This document shows positions 10,501 through 22,398 of a DNA stretch of 38,467 nt, in pieces. Within the stretch, counting starts at the first letter, position 1. Each line of letters opens with the position of its first letter. Origin of the DNA: Hydnum rufescens UP504. Taxonomy: Eukaryota > Basidiomycota > Agaricomycetes > Cantharellales > Hydnaceae. The notes under the pieces were generated by a model. The model was not told the DNA's origin. It saw only the letters and a list, made by a program, of their open reading frames with translations, and searched no databases. The stretch covers positions 1 to 38,467 of the forward strand of contig MU129279.1 in NCBI GenBank assembly GCA_014904985.1. The letters are read 5' to 3'. The translations under genes and the position numbers were made by a program.

Positions 10501-13500
10501 ACAGCGGTATTTGTCTGCGCTCAGTTTCTCGCGTTATCTTTCTCCCCGGTTTCTTTCAAGGATTAGAGAGGTGTCTGGGCGGCGATTGAGTGTTTTGGAC
10601 AACTTGAAACTGTGCTGAAGACAACAGACTGACGGAGAAAGCAAGCAGAAATTGGGGAATGGGGAATCAAGGCACTACTGGAAGGGGGGAACTACCCGAA
10701 GAAACGAGAGGTGTGATCCGCGGAAGAAGGGAGCGAGAGCATGAAATATCAATCGCCGGCGATTGAAATTCGGGAATTGTTACGCCGTATTTTGGCGGTG
10801 TGTTGGGGTTCGAAATGGGCAGCACCTAGCCATTCATTCCATTTCATCATTTTGTATGAGGCTATTTTCGTTGATTTGATGCCCACAGCGAGGGAATCGA
10901 CCACGGAGTAATAGGGTACAGGGCACCGCCGCAACGATAAATCAAGGGTCAATCTCAGTTGAGCCACATCCGGAAGCAAAAACCGGAAATCAACACCGGC
11001 CCAAGGTGGGAGGTACATAAGTTTGTAGATACGGTATTTAGACCGATAATATTTACATAAGTAGATAACTAGCGATGGTTTAAAGTTACTTGAGAAGTTC
11101 TGGGAGGATTTGAAGAAGATAATCAAAGATTCCAAAAAAGGAAATTTCTGATTTCTCGCGTGCGAAAGGGGGGTTCGTGTGGGGAAAGAGACATAACATG
11201 TTGAATAAGCTAAAAAGATCTTTCCCGAAGGTCCTGTATGCTTCACGCCAGAGCATCGCCTGGGCGCTTAATTCGATCTCTTGACTTAGGCAGGTCTTGA
11301 ACCGGGGCGAGGCAAAAAACCAAACACTAGTGGCCATAATACCGCCACGCTACACTGGCAATAAGGTGACTTGCGCTTTCGTATGTATATAACATCTGCC
11401 GCCGAGTTTTCGGATTGCATCCGGATGTCGCCCAAATCGGCAACACCCGTGTTTGGATCCGCAGACACTCCTTACGCGTCCCTCATAAACGCCAATGGCG
11501 AGCACCTATTCGGCGTCCGTTGAGTAACATGTGTTCTGACGAGTGTCTATTTGAACCCTAGGAATCCTCAAAGCTCCGCATTGTGCCAGGGAAACATACA
11601 GTTCCGAGTGCTACTGTGCGAGATACAGCAAACTCGTTCGGGGTGCATGACACATTCCGACACGGCCCACGAAGTCTCGTTGTTGATGCGAATGGAAGAA
11701 GCGCGCACCAGAAGAGGCTGGACAGTGTGCGTTTAAGTGGCCTCTCGATTTCAAGAGTACTGGTGTCGAGCTGCTATGATTCATTCAGTGGGAAGAGACG
11801 CAGGATAATTTACGACTGAACTTGGCTCGAAACATATTCGGTATGCATGCCCCCATGCGACAATTGATGGAGCGCAAGATCGTAGCATCCGTAAGTTCGC
11901 ACTCCATAGCTGGATTTTTCTACGGATGAAGGATTTCGATGATCGTTCGATTCCATTCAGTCTTCCCACATGCCGAATATATCTCGATCGAATATTCATC
12001 TCGATATTCTCATGGGTCGTGACGAGATTCTTGATGTGAGCGACTTCTTTGGAAGTGAGTGTCCGGTCCTAAGTGTCCCGAAATACCGGTGCTGATGTTC
12101 TCACGCTATTTTCTCCCCGTCCCAGCGCCTGAGTCTGGGCCACTGCCAAACATGGATGAGCGTGCCGCGATGGAGAAGAAACACCAAATCTGAGGTCTGG
12201 CTTCCCTTCACCCATTGTGTACAACTCTAGTCTGTATTCGAACTGGTCCTTTCACTCCTCTCACGAAAAATGTGAGAAAAGCGCCCAGGCAAGAGCCCCC
12301 CATGAATATTGATGGCAGTGGCTCGGCAGATTGAATTTGACTTGTAGTAATCAGAATCTGGCTGCTGCGTGTAGCCTCTGTGTGACTAAAAGACTAAAAG
12401 GCGCTGGCAATTGGGCGACATATCTCTCACCATGTCCTCGGTCATATCGCCATGTGATATTACACGTACGATGTGCTCGCGAGACGACATTGTGCGACAA
12501 TGTGCTCCAAAAGTTTGTGGAAGAGCCGTTGCAGGTAACGAAAATTACATTCCGTCCTGCGATGCCTTGCGCCTCTATATTAAGAGGTGACGAAGACCTC
12601 TGTGACGTCGTCGGAAGGTCCGAAAACCGGTGAGAAGGGGACTTGTTGCGCAAGTTCCTACGTCTCCATGCATGTCCGAACCACTAACCGACTATACTAT
12701 ATTATATTGAGTGGTTTTAATAAGGATGTCATCACCGAGGAATAAACTCGATAAGGGAAATATGATTTTGTTGTCTACATTAGACTAATCGAGTTTGGGA
12801 GTTGCGCTGGGCGTTGTTTTTTTGACTTTGTGGCGGATTATCGTCCTTTATGGCTGGTTGCAGGTGTGGGGATGCCTTCGGATGTGGATGTGGCGTCAAG
12901 GGAGGAGCGAGCGATGGGTGATCTTGCCTCGGGTAGGTGCATTGCTCCTCACGACATTCGCAAGTTGACCAATATTCCCGGGGGGGGGGGGAAGCCTCCT
13001 CCCCCTCCCGAGATCATCTCCGGAGGTAGTTCTCACTGTGGATCCGCGTGCCTCGGGGGAACGGGATGACTACACACTCAATCGTGGATAAAGAGTTGTG
13101 GTAAGTGTTGTCTGATGCCGCAGAGAGGAGAGAGAGAGTCACCAAAAGTTTGAGAATCCCACGCTCAGACTATGTCCGAGCGGAGATGACATGGGGTTCT
13201 TTGTAGGTGGCATCATCTACGATGATTACTACTGTATTATTCGGCCACGACAATTGATTTCGAGTGGAGCCGGAGTCTTTTTCCCCGTCCCCGAGATTCG
13301 GATCAACCTCTGCATAAGGAAATATTTGGTGCCAACCGTGCATATAATAGGGTTACGTATATGGCGCCGGAGAAGAAGTAAAAGAATTTCGGCATCTCGT
13401 AGTCTCCGAGCTTTCTCCATGAGGAAAGTATTCGAGGTGAGGCTTTTTTTCGTTTTCGTTTGTTTTTTCGTGGGGGGGGGGGGACGGGGGGGCGTTCATC

Positions 13501-15902
13501 CTCTCCCTCCCTCGTACGCGTCTCACACAGAATCACGAGAACGAGGGCCTGAATAATCCACGAAAGCCGGGACTGAAATGATATATCCATAACAACATAT
13601 TTCGGCCGATCGATTCTTGGCTATTTCTCGTGGGCGCTACCCAGTAAGCATCCTCACGCAACTGAAAAGAACGGGCTTTTCTATGCTTTGAACCGTGGGA
13701 TTCGCCATGACATGATAATTCCTCTTTGTGGAGCGCCCGTTATGCGATTTCCTTGATCACTAAAAAGCTGGGAGGCGCGGCGCACCCCACACCACTTGCA
13801 AGATGGGAATGATCCTGGGATTCCAGGAGAACCGATTCCCCACGAAATATGTAAATGAGGGGGTGACGAGTGGCCATGGAGGGTTTCCAGCCACAGGCGA
13901 TCTGAATATGCTTTGATGCATCTTATCCACGTGAAATTCTCCCTTGGGAACATCGCCCCCTGCCTAGAGGTTGTATGAGTTCGAGCATGGAGAGAATAAT
14001 TAATATTGTCTTCTTGAGGGCCCCATGAGGGAGAGGTGGTCAGGCCTCGGATATGTTTGTGTACGTAATCGTATATTGGTAAGCGTGTCGGCTGTCGCGC
14101 GGGAAAATAAAGTAATATAGTGTCGCTGATTTCGGTACCTTTGTGATGGCCGACAAGCCCCTTGGTCTACATCTAATTCGAGGGAGGGGTCCTCACCTAA
14201 CCAGGTGCGTCATAGACGACCTCGTCATTTTTCGTTTGGTAGTACATCAATCTTTTCGACAAGGATCACAAGAATGATGATCACGACCGACTACTTTCGT
14301 CGGGGTCAGTAGAAATTTGATCGATCGGCGGGGCGGGGGCGGGGCAGCGTGGATGAGCGCGGACGAGATCTTCGGTGGCCTCGTTTTATATGATATTCCA
14401 TGAATTTTCCCGACGGTCTCGCGGGGGCGGTATATAGGTTCTCACGGATACTTTTTCAAAAAGGTTAAGCAGATGCCTGACATTCCGATATCACATTCGA
14501 TCGGTTCCTCATGAGATACTCGCTCTTCACTGGGGGTGGACCAAGTTTAAAAAAAAAAACCAAATTTGGGGTGGGGTCTGGGTTGCGCTGAGGAAGAAAG
14601 GAAGAAAATTCTTGGGTGGGACGCTCTGGATTTCAAGATCGGCCAAAATCCCCGGTGGGATAGGCACCAAGTTTCAACAATATTTGAAATCTCCAAAACG
14701 AGGACAAAACGAACAAACTCGGTGGCCTGCCTAGGTAGATTGTAGAGTATTACAACATTCAAGATGAGGGGTGATTCTATCCATTTCTATATTCGTCATC
14801 GCGCCTTAACGCCTGCCTCATTATCAGTTTCGCGTTCTTTCCCCTTTAGTTTGTGTCGTTTCCCTGAATCGTCTCCCAGGTCTCCAATGCGATTTGTTTA
14901 TTCCATGTGGTCTCGCCAGGAGAGCAGGAGAAATGGCTGAAGTTGTGCATGGCGCGCGAGGGATATCATCGAGCGCGGATCTTTGTCGCGGGAATACTTC
15001 TGCCCCCACGCAACACCAGCCCCATGGCATGGAAGGCGGCCAGGGGGGATGATTGGTTCCCATGGTCGAAGGTGGGAGTATGTATGTCTGACCTTTTATA
15101 TATATTGTCGGGTTTCTCTTGTCGGTCCACATCAATGTTTAGCGAAAATCCACCGGATTCTTGGGGACGTAGGCCGTACGTGTGTAAACTTACTGAGTTG
15201 GACAATATGAGTGCACTGCTAGCAGCCGACAGGCTTCCCCAGATGCCAGTGGGGGGAGAACTTGACTCAGGTGTCGCGGGAAGCGTGTCCTCGGCGGCGG
15301 GGTATCGTGCGTGGGGGGTAGGGGGGCCGGGGTATACACTTTGGGAGGGGAATCCGGTATTTGGTACCTGCGGTATCAAGGTCTGGGGGGGCACCGGATG
15401 CGTCCCTTTGAGACTAGTTATCATCTCATCGATATAGCTCTGCATACTAATCTTATACGAATGTATACGTCTAGGAACCCTAAAAATATAGGGGTCGTAT
15501 TGCCAGTGGTGTCCTCATAAAAGTGGTAGGTGTTTCGGCGTGATGGAATAGATGGATATTTGCCGAAGATTTGATTAAGAGGAATAAACAGTGTTGGGTC
15601 GAGCCATGAATGAGGGAGGAGACGACGTGAGAGCGCTTCGGCCAGCGTAGTCGTGGGAGGAACACGTGACATGGCCACGCAATCATTTAATCGAGAATTT
15701 ATTTCGCGCTCTACATGCGCCCCGACTGAATGTGGCTATTCAGTTGCGGATTTCCTCCTTGCGAATGAATGACGGCAGTGGTGCAACTTCCTTCGCTCTG
15801 CCGCCCAAAACTTTTTCGACATTTTGGATCGCATTCTCGCACGACCAGCGGACCTTACGGACCTCCCGATGGTGGGGGGTGCTGACAAGGTATCTGCCAG
15901 TC
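7515..15902. other. 8.4-kb region without supported genes
   Basis: I see no frame with a recognisable domain or a convincing chain of exons. Open frames on both strands (for example 8283-8915 plus and 14966-15445 minus) overlap each other and look random. Isolated gene-like signals exist. TATA-like sites lie at about 8440, 8550, 14430 and 15095. An intron-like segment lies at 9151-9200 (donor GTACGC, acceptor TTGATTCAG) between hydrophobic frames. G runs of about 11-12 lie near 12980 and 13472. It may be intergenic DNA with remnants too old to read. Confidence 0.4.
10075..10329 (-). CDS. Weak candidate: small secreted Pro/Ser-rich protein
   Basis: This is an 84-codon ORF. Its start MPLASSERILRGV is followed by a hydrophobic stretch (about residues 12-25) like a signal peptide, and then a Ser/Pro/Phe-rich mature part. 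A TATATAA-like site lies near 10441-10447 on the same strand, about 110 bases upstream. There is no known domain. In this sequence-poor region it may be chance. Confidence 0.2.
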   Translation of the reverse strand: MPLASSERILRGVLISVGTVCLLASSTDVYSQHNASYSANSSLPPPFPFSPTPAINPVPVSFTFSHPSVLQTVYFRSPTTGAKL

Positions 15903-15909
15903 TATATAA
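15903..15909 (+). promoter_or_regulatory. TATA box of halogenase-like gene
   Basis: TATATAA lies 62 bases upstream of ATG 15965. It is followed by a CT/CA-rich stretch (cacctcacctcacc) where fungal transcripts commonly start. Confidence 0.65.
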
Positions 15910-15964
15910 CCCCATCAACAGCTCTCACCTCACCTCACCACCCCTAGATCAGCCATCGAGCACG

Positions 15965-18804
15965 ATGATGTCCCCTGCCGTTCCCAAGAGCACTTTCCCG
16001 TGACTTGGCCGCCGCCAATCCCAACTTGTCCGAAAGTATGTTGTCGCACGACACAATTCAATTCTTGGGAGATTAACTCCGTCCCTACAGCCGAGATTCT
16101 GAACTCCAACAATCCCAGCAAGACCGTCCTACCCACTCTGACGCCACCGTCGTCGGCGCCGGCATTCCACGGCCTCATCTACGCCGTCCACGCCCGTGTC
16201 GCCAACCCAGAAGCCGACCTCCAGATATCCGTTTTCGAAAAGTCCGGCAAGCCCCAATGGAAGGTACGCGCCCCCCTCCTCCGCCTTCCTCCTTGGTCTC
16301 CCTCACAATCCTCGATGCACTCTTAGATCGGTGAATCCACCTGCCCTTGTTCGCGCAGTGGGCCAAGGGTCTAGGTCTCCGCGGTGAAGTATGCCACCCT
16401 TTGTGCACTGTACTTTCCCTCGTTTCTCACACCACAATGTCCACAGTACCTCCTCCGTCTCTTTGGGATCAAGGATGGTCTCGAATTCTACATCTCGACC
16501 GGGAGAATCCTGGGGAAATACAAAGAGTTTTGCAACAACGGTCCCCCACCGGTATGTATGACCTCCCAGCCATGTCATATCATCTTTCTCACACTCAATG
16601 TCACCTCCCGCAGTTCCTCCTCCTCGGCTACCAGGTCGAACGCTCCATTTCAGAGTTGTTGCTCACACTCTTCGCCCAACGCAACGGTGTCAACGTCTGG
16701 CACGGCCACCAGGCCGATGTCCAGAAAACGGTCCTTGGATTTGACGGAGGATGTCATCCCAATCAAGAACGTCAGCAACAAGTCCGAGGTCGTCACCCGA
16801 TCACCCCTTCTCGTTGACGGCACTGGACGCTTCAGACAATACTCCAGTAAAGTCTCTCGCGTCAAGCGCTTCGAGGGCTTCAACACCGATGCCTTCTGGG
16901 GCTATTGGCAGTGCGAGGACGAGGACGGTCTCGAGGAGGCAAGTCCTTCCAGTCCCTCTAAACACCAAGGCTACCTCTCATACCACTTCCATTGCTTCAT
17001 ACCTTATAGCATTTGAAGCACTTTACAGCTTCCCACACTAACCACATGTGCTTCCCTGAGGGATGGGTCTGGATGATCAGATTGCTTTCTTGGGAAGGCA
17101 CTCCCTTGCCCAACCTCATGGACATGATCAACTATCTCCTCGACCACGCCCAAGCTAACTCTCCCAACGACGAAATCCCTTCCGTAAGCCGACGCCTCAT
17201 CTCCTACTACACCACACGATGCTAATTTCGATTTTCAGACAAATGAGCTCGCTCAGATGTTCGGATGCTCCCCTAAATGGGTATACAGCATCGGCTTCTC
17301 AGTCCGCGACGACATCGTCTACCCCGACCTCTCCAGCTACGGGAACTCTGAGGGCGAGCGCCGCTTCAGGTACTGGTCCAAGAATACAAGAAGATTGGTG
17401 CTGTCATGTCCCACTTCACCTTGATCAACGAACCCTACGGCCCTGGCACCACATGGGCCATCCGAAAGCAACTCACTTACCAGACTCAGGTCGTCTCTGG
17501 TCCTGGCTGGGTCACCGTCGGCGACGGTATCGGCTTCACCAACCCCCTCCACTCCCCTGGTATCACCTCCGGTATGGCCACAGGCGTGTTTGCTGCAGAC
17601 CTCACTGCCGCGGCCATCAAAGTGAAAAATGAAGAAGAGCGCAAGGCTCTCTGGTCGAGATACGATGAATACTGCGCCAACGCTGTCACTTCCCTGCACA
17701 TCATGAACATTGTATGTGATTTCTTTCAAGCACTTGACGGTTTCCACAACTCATCTGAGTTGTTCCCCCTCCCCGAAAACAGTTTAACTACAACTGCTTC
17801 CGTGTCCCGATTCTCGCTGCTCGCGTCAGCCTCATGTGGCAGTTCACGGTTGCCATCGCCCCTCCCGGATACACGCTCGGACATATTGGATATGTGCTTC
17901 CCCTCAAGAAATACACCGAGTACAACCTTAACTGGGTATGGGGCTCCCAGGTAAGTCGCTCTTAATGCCATCCCACAGCGTATCTGGCCTCGAAGGCCCA
18001 GACACCGCGCTCTGGGGTTGGGGGTCAATATTTTAGCGCGCCGTTTCTCACACATATTGTCCCAGGTCCCAGAGTATGTCAAGGTCTCGCGATACGCCCT
18101 CTCCAAGCTCGAGCCCATTCCCCTCTCCGAGAGACCCTCGGACGAGGTCGTCGAGGACATCATCCGTTTCTCCGAGGAGGTGCGAATCAAGGCTATGGCT
18201 GAGAACCGCTTCCCCACTCGATGGAACGGTCTCTTCCGAAATTTCGATCGTCAATTGGTGGGTTTTCCTTTTCCTTTCCTTCTCCAAGGAAGCACGTCAA
18301 TTCCAATGAACTATAAAAACCCCTTTCTTTCCAATTACTCCTTCATCCCCTGCACCCCTTTTTGCAACCTCAGAATTACGACGAAGTGAAAAACGAGCTC
18401 CAAGACGTCTTCACGAACGTGTGCAGCAACTGCGGTACATGGGCCGCCGTCCGTGGCGACTGGAGAAAATGCTACACCTGCGGTGTCATCCGTCCACAGG
18501 AGGAGTGCGACATCACCTGGAATCCCCCACTCGTCGAGCGGGAGCTTCAGGTCCTCACAAAGGTCGCGCCCTCACCTATCTCTGTCGGTCAACAGGCCGT
18601 CGCTTGGGTACGTCTTCCCACTCCAATTTTTTTTGTGTGTAAATGTCCTCATGACTTCCCTGGCTTCTTTTCCCTCCAACCTCTCAGGTTGCCGAACAGA
18701 AAGCGAAAGCCGAGCAAGAAGCTATGGCCATGAAGCAAGAAAGCATGCCTATGAAGCAAGATAGCATGCCCATGAAACAGGAGGGTATGGGTATGATGAA
18801 GTAA
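15965..18804 (+). pseudogene. FAD-dependent halogenase-like gene with homopolymer frameshifts
   Basis: Exons by splice motif: 15965-16035, 16091-16263, 16327-16388, 16447-16551, 16614-16942, 17029-17183, 17239-17711, 17783-17950, 18066-18257, 18374-18607 and 18688-18804. The protein has a Rossmann FAD-binding start (VVGAGI then GLIYAV), the KIGEST element typical of flavin-dependent halogenases, a GWVWMI segment like the halogenase WxWxIP motif, and a second FAD motif (VTVGDGIGFTNPLHSPG). The C-terminal part adds a CSNC...CYTC zinc ribbon and a tail repeating MKQ/SMPM. Family knowledge suggests halide oxidation or another flavin monooxygenase reaction on an unknown aromatic substrate. Continuous reading needs six one-base corrections: 15997-15999, 16132-16134, 16167-16168, 16342, 16725-16728 and 17375-17376. 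All are in homopolymers and all in exons 1-7. This is either a decaying gene or sequencing error. A longer first intron (donor GTGACT near 16000) would avoid the first two but not the rest. Confidence 0.75.
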
Positions 18805-19264
18805 CGAGGTCAAAAACCAAAAAGAACTTGCTACCCCACGCTCCCTTGAATGCCTTTTTTGTTTATAGAGGAAAAGAAGAAAAAAGTCCAGTATTCAATC
18901 CTTTCTTCCTAATGTTGATGTTGTACTGTGCTCATCGTCCCGTCCTCCCCAACATCCACATCCACACCCACGCCCATCCTGTATGTCTTGCCATGTAACA
19001 ATGTACATTAGTGTTGTTGATGTTGGTTACCCTCCACATCGTGCTCGATATACCATTTATCTGCTCTGGATCGTATGGGGTTGAAAACGAGCGAAGACCT
19101 TAATATTGTCCAAGAGAACCTGGGGAGGTGAATATCTTCACCCTCAGCCCCAAAGCTCAAGCCCAAAATAAGATTGATTGGACGGTATGCTCGATAGAGT
19201 GATAAAAACAAACAACACCATAGACCATAGAGATAGCCCATGTTTTTACGTATCAGCATGTGTT
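18805..19264. other. Convergent 3' flank, no gene seen
   Basis: This is the 3' region of the halogenase-like gene, with AT-rich and poly-T stretches around 18855-18910. No supported gene. Confidence 0.35.
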
Positions 19265-19780
19265 TCACGCAGTGAATTCCGGGGTCCACTGTGGTCCCTT
19301 GTATCCTGCGCCCGACTTCTTCACACTGTGATGCGTATGCTCGAATCGAGATCCCACATCCACGAACGTCGAACGCCTCACTTCGTGCAGAGATGTTGGC
19401 GGCCCCTCCGTGTGCGTGGCGGACAACCTCTCCTGTGTAATTTTCTCGAGCGTCGTTGGGACGATCGAGACCTCGCCAATGTGTGTGTGAATGTGTGGAA
19501 AATACAGGGCATCGTCAGCGTAAAGGGCATAGTATATATACACACCAGCATGGAAAAAAGCTCATACCTCCCCCTCACCTACCGGCTCCCAGTACACCGA
19601 CGTCACGTCGCTAGAAGGCAGTTGTTCCCAATTGGCACTGTAGTCGAGTACTGCCGCGTCCTCTCGGGCGTCCGTGGGTGGTAGCGCGTCCGATCTTCGG
19701 TGTTCAAAGGGTACTTGCCTGTAGCGGCTGTTTGAAAGGGATGTTCCTTCAGGGTAGAAGAAAAAGAAAGCGTGGGACAT
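19265..19780 (-). CDS. Hypothetical two-exon protein
   Basis: Exon 1 is 19780-19568 and exon 2 is 19471-19265, joined across a 96-nt intron with a GTATGAG donor and a GGCGAG acceptor. Both junctions fall between codons, giving 139 residues. The first exon includes VLDYSANWEQLPSSDV and the second VSIVPTTLEKITQERL. A possible upstream acceptor (CGCTACAG, about 19723) would replace the low-complexity FFFFY start with another exon, possibly starting near 19905. I recognise no family. The gene is convergent with the halogenase-like gene. The support is frame continuity and splice sites only. Confidence 0.33.
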
Positions 19781-20093
19781 TGGACAAGTATATTCACAAG
19801 ATTTGGAAAGGAAGCGCAAAAGGGGTTCAGAAAGCCATGCATGAAAAAAAAAAGGTTTATAACCATAGATGGGTTGTCTTCAAGAGTTGGTCGATTCTTG
19901 TTCATCACCCTGAGATGGAATTAGGCAGGTTCCCACCAGCCTCTATAAAGACGCTGGGACCTGCTTGAATAGTGCTCTATTAGGTCCCAAATGTATGGTC
20001 AGTTAAGGTCTACTTATTATGTAATAAACCAAATCTACCCATGCGTCATCAGGCCTCGAAATGCTGTTGACTTTAGACACTACACCCAAGAAC
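19781..20093. other. Short intergenic stretch
   Basis: No supported gene. A possible first exon of the hypothetical gene at 19265-19780 lies at about 19905-19860 on minus. Confidence 0.3.
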
Positions 20094-21648
20094 TCAATGA
20101 GTCCGAAGAATCATCACGGCTGATGCAAGACGTGCCTGGTGATTTGGATCATTAAAATTCGAGACGTTGACGATATCATCATGGATGACCCCAACGCATT
20201 CATCCAGGGGGATGCCGTTAAAGGTTCCAGAGAACATATAGCCCCAATACTCTATAGAAGCGAAAAGGTGGACATGAGGTCGGAATCTCTCGCACTTCCA
20301 AAATGGACACACTGTGTGTCCTGACGCTGGGAGATCTCGTATCAGAATGTGAGCATTAGAGCAGCACTAGTGAATAGACTGGACTGACCCAATCGATGTT
20401 AAGATCGTTGTTTCGAGACTACCTCTTTGAGCAACTGCCAAGAAGAAGCCTTCAAGATTCGGTGGCTCTGAATCGGCAGTACCCCAGCCCGCCGTTGCCT
20501 GGGGTTTCGGATCAGTGGCCACAAGGATAGAGTTCATGGTGAGGTCGATTAGTCTCCTGATGGTGTCTTTGTACTCGTTCCCCGCTGGAAATCAGACTAT
20601 TAGTGGAGAATAAGGGTCGTCCAACCAATAGTACGCACTAGAAACCTCGGTCCATGTATGTCTACTGCCTGCTGCGGCGTTGAGGGGCTTCTCGCAGCGA
20701 ACTTTCACCTTCTCCGTAGCAGCCTCTTCGGCTCGACGCACCCATTCCACATTATCATCATTAGCAAGGGACCGTGCGAGAATAAACTTCTTTTGGATCA
20801 CAAGCTGGTCATGCTTGGTGAATACAACAATGATTGGAACTTGGGGGATGCGGGGGTATGTTTCCAACTTAGCACGGGAACACCAGTTTCAAGAGAAGTG
20901 ATCACTATACCCTTGTTGGCATTGTCCTTGAGAAACATTTCATCTCCTAATTCAAAAACTCGACCTCCAGAAACGGGAATCTCGCAGGACAACCTAGAGC
21001 CACAAGAAATAAGGACATCCTAGGGGTGCTCTGGAGACAAGGCAAGATTATATGCACCAAATTGCGTATAGCCTGTCTTTAAGCACCCTTTCGGCGCTCC
21101 CCCTCTTGATGAACTCTTGGACTGTTCGAAGATTCCCAATATCTCCACCAACGAATCCTTGCGAATCGTGTAGAATGAGTCGATGGTTATCATCAGAGGC
21201 GACTTATGGATCAATATCGTGTTCAATGGCATGGTCATCGGAAGTTTTCTGTAGCATACATTGGAATCGAATGTGAGATTTTGGGGGAGCAGAGGACGTA
21301 CAGTGAGGTTGTTGACACGGAATACTGCATTGATCAAAGAAGATTTTCCCGCCCCTGACTGCGAATTCATAGTCAGGTGAATCAGAAAGGATACATGGCT
21401 TACTTTGCCCAGGAGTACCCTGAACCTAGCGACACTACTTGATTATGGAAGGGATCATGGATGAAGAGCGTGGCATACCTAGAATCCTCTAGGAGAGAGT
21501 CGGTGGTGGGCCTGAGCGGGAAGGTGTCCTACGGGACGTTGGCGGGATTAGTTGATACTGATGCTTGAGGTATCGCAGCCTCGCGCGAAGCTTCGATGCC
21601 TGGATGAGTGGAGTCCAACGTATAAGGGCTAGCTGCTCGATCTGGCAT
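20094..21648 (-). pseudogene. P-loop GTPase gene with two in-frame stops
   Basis: Exons: 21648-21479, 21425-21404, 21358-21302, 21248-21058, 20993-20911, 20839-20639, 20584-20423 and a last exon beginning near 20311. Joining them gives a G domain: G1 VLLGKSGAGKSSLIN, G3 as DSQG within LILHDSQGFVGGD, G4 as TKHD within VVFTKHDQLV. A C-terminal region containing GIPLDECVGVIHDDIV follows. This is a fungal TRAFAC-type GTPase family common in mushroom genomes. Its members resemble AIG1/septin-type small G proteins but their role is not defined. Two nonsense codons lie in frame: TAG at 21531-21529, before the P-loop, and TAA at 21206-21204, just before G3. The last exon also needs a frame change to reach the stop at 20094. 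Intact splice sites with broken codons point to a young pseudogene. Confidence 0.72.
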
Positions 21649-22398
21649 AGGAGCGGTACGATCCCCGGAGGAACTCAGAGAGAGGCATCATTGGCCAACG
21701 GATGGAGGACAGCGACAGTTTGATTGTTGGTGTATCCTGAATTGAAGACAGGCGGAGGCCACGTTCTTACCCATCGGAATATAAGCCACAGAAAGCTAGG
21801 TACTGTTCGAATGAGCCGTGGGATCCTAGGGGATGAAGCGTGCAAAAGGTCAACAAGGAGACGTGAGGTCGAGCACGTCTCTCTCCCATAGCCACAGCTG
21901 TCTGATGTGGCGATTGGTGCATTCTTTTGGCCAGACTCCGTCCTGGTCACTCAGGCAAAGTGTCCAGTGTGATCAGGAGTAATCAGTTGATGCGGTCAGA
22001 TCTGAACAAATCCATCACATCATAATATTCCCCTGTCCGGTTTGCTGTATGAGTCCCCATGTTGTCTGGTTCACTGTTTCCAGATCAGGCCGTGGCACTC
22101 GGCCACACCTGTTCCCCGAAGCACTCTATTATTGAAAGAGAGGCTACGGCGGCGACTGAAAAGAGTCTATGAGTGGAAAAACTACTCGATGTAATACATG
22201 TAAACAGTCTCCTCTGAACATCTATCTCGATGAAGCATCCACGGAGAAGTTCGTGCTTCTCCATCAGAAGCTACTCAAGTTGACATAACAGGAATGCTCC
22301 TGCTGCCTGGCTTTTGACGGTTTGTAGTACGTAATGGATGAAACATTTCACACACCTACATACGCGGAGGCCCTCTCTCTTTCTCTAGTCTATCGACC
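21649..22398. other. Shared upstream region of two divergent GTPase loci
   Basis: About 750 bases separate the two divergent ATGs (21648 minus, 22399 plus). No gene is visible in it. Its position suggests a former bidirectional promoter. Confidence 0.4.

Noticed and set aside
16384..17016. 210-codon ORF inside the halogenase-like locus
   Set aside because: It runs through predicted introns 3, 4 and 5 and only its middle matches the enzyme. It is a by-product of the frameshifts.
16938..17028. GC-AG intron at 16939 in the halogenase-like gene
   Set aside because: GGCAAGT looks like a GC donor, but no nearby acceptor keeps frame. A GT donor at 16943 with the acceptor at 17028 does.
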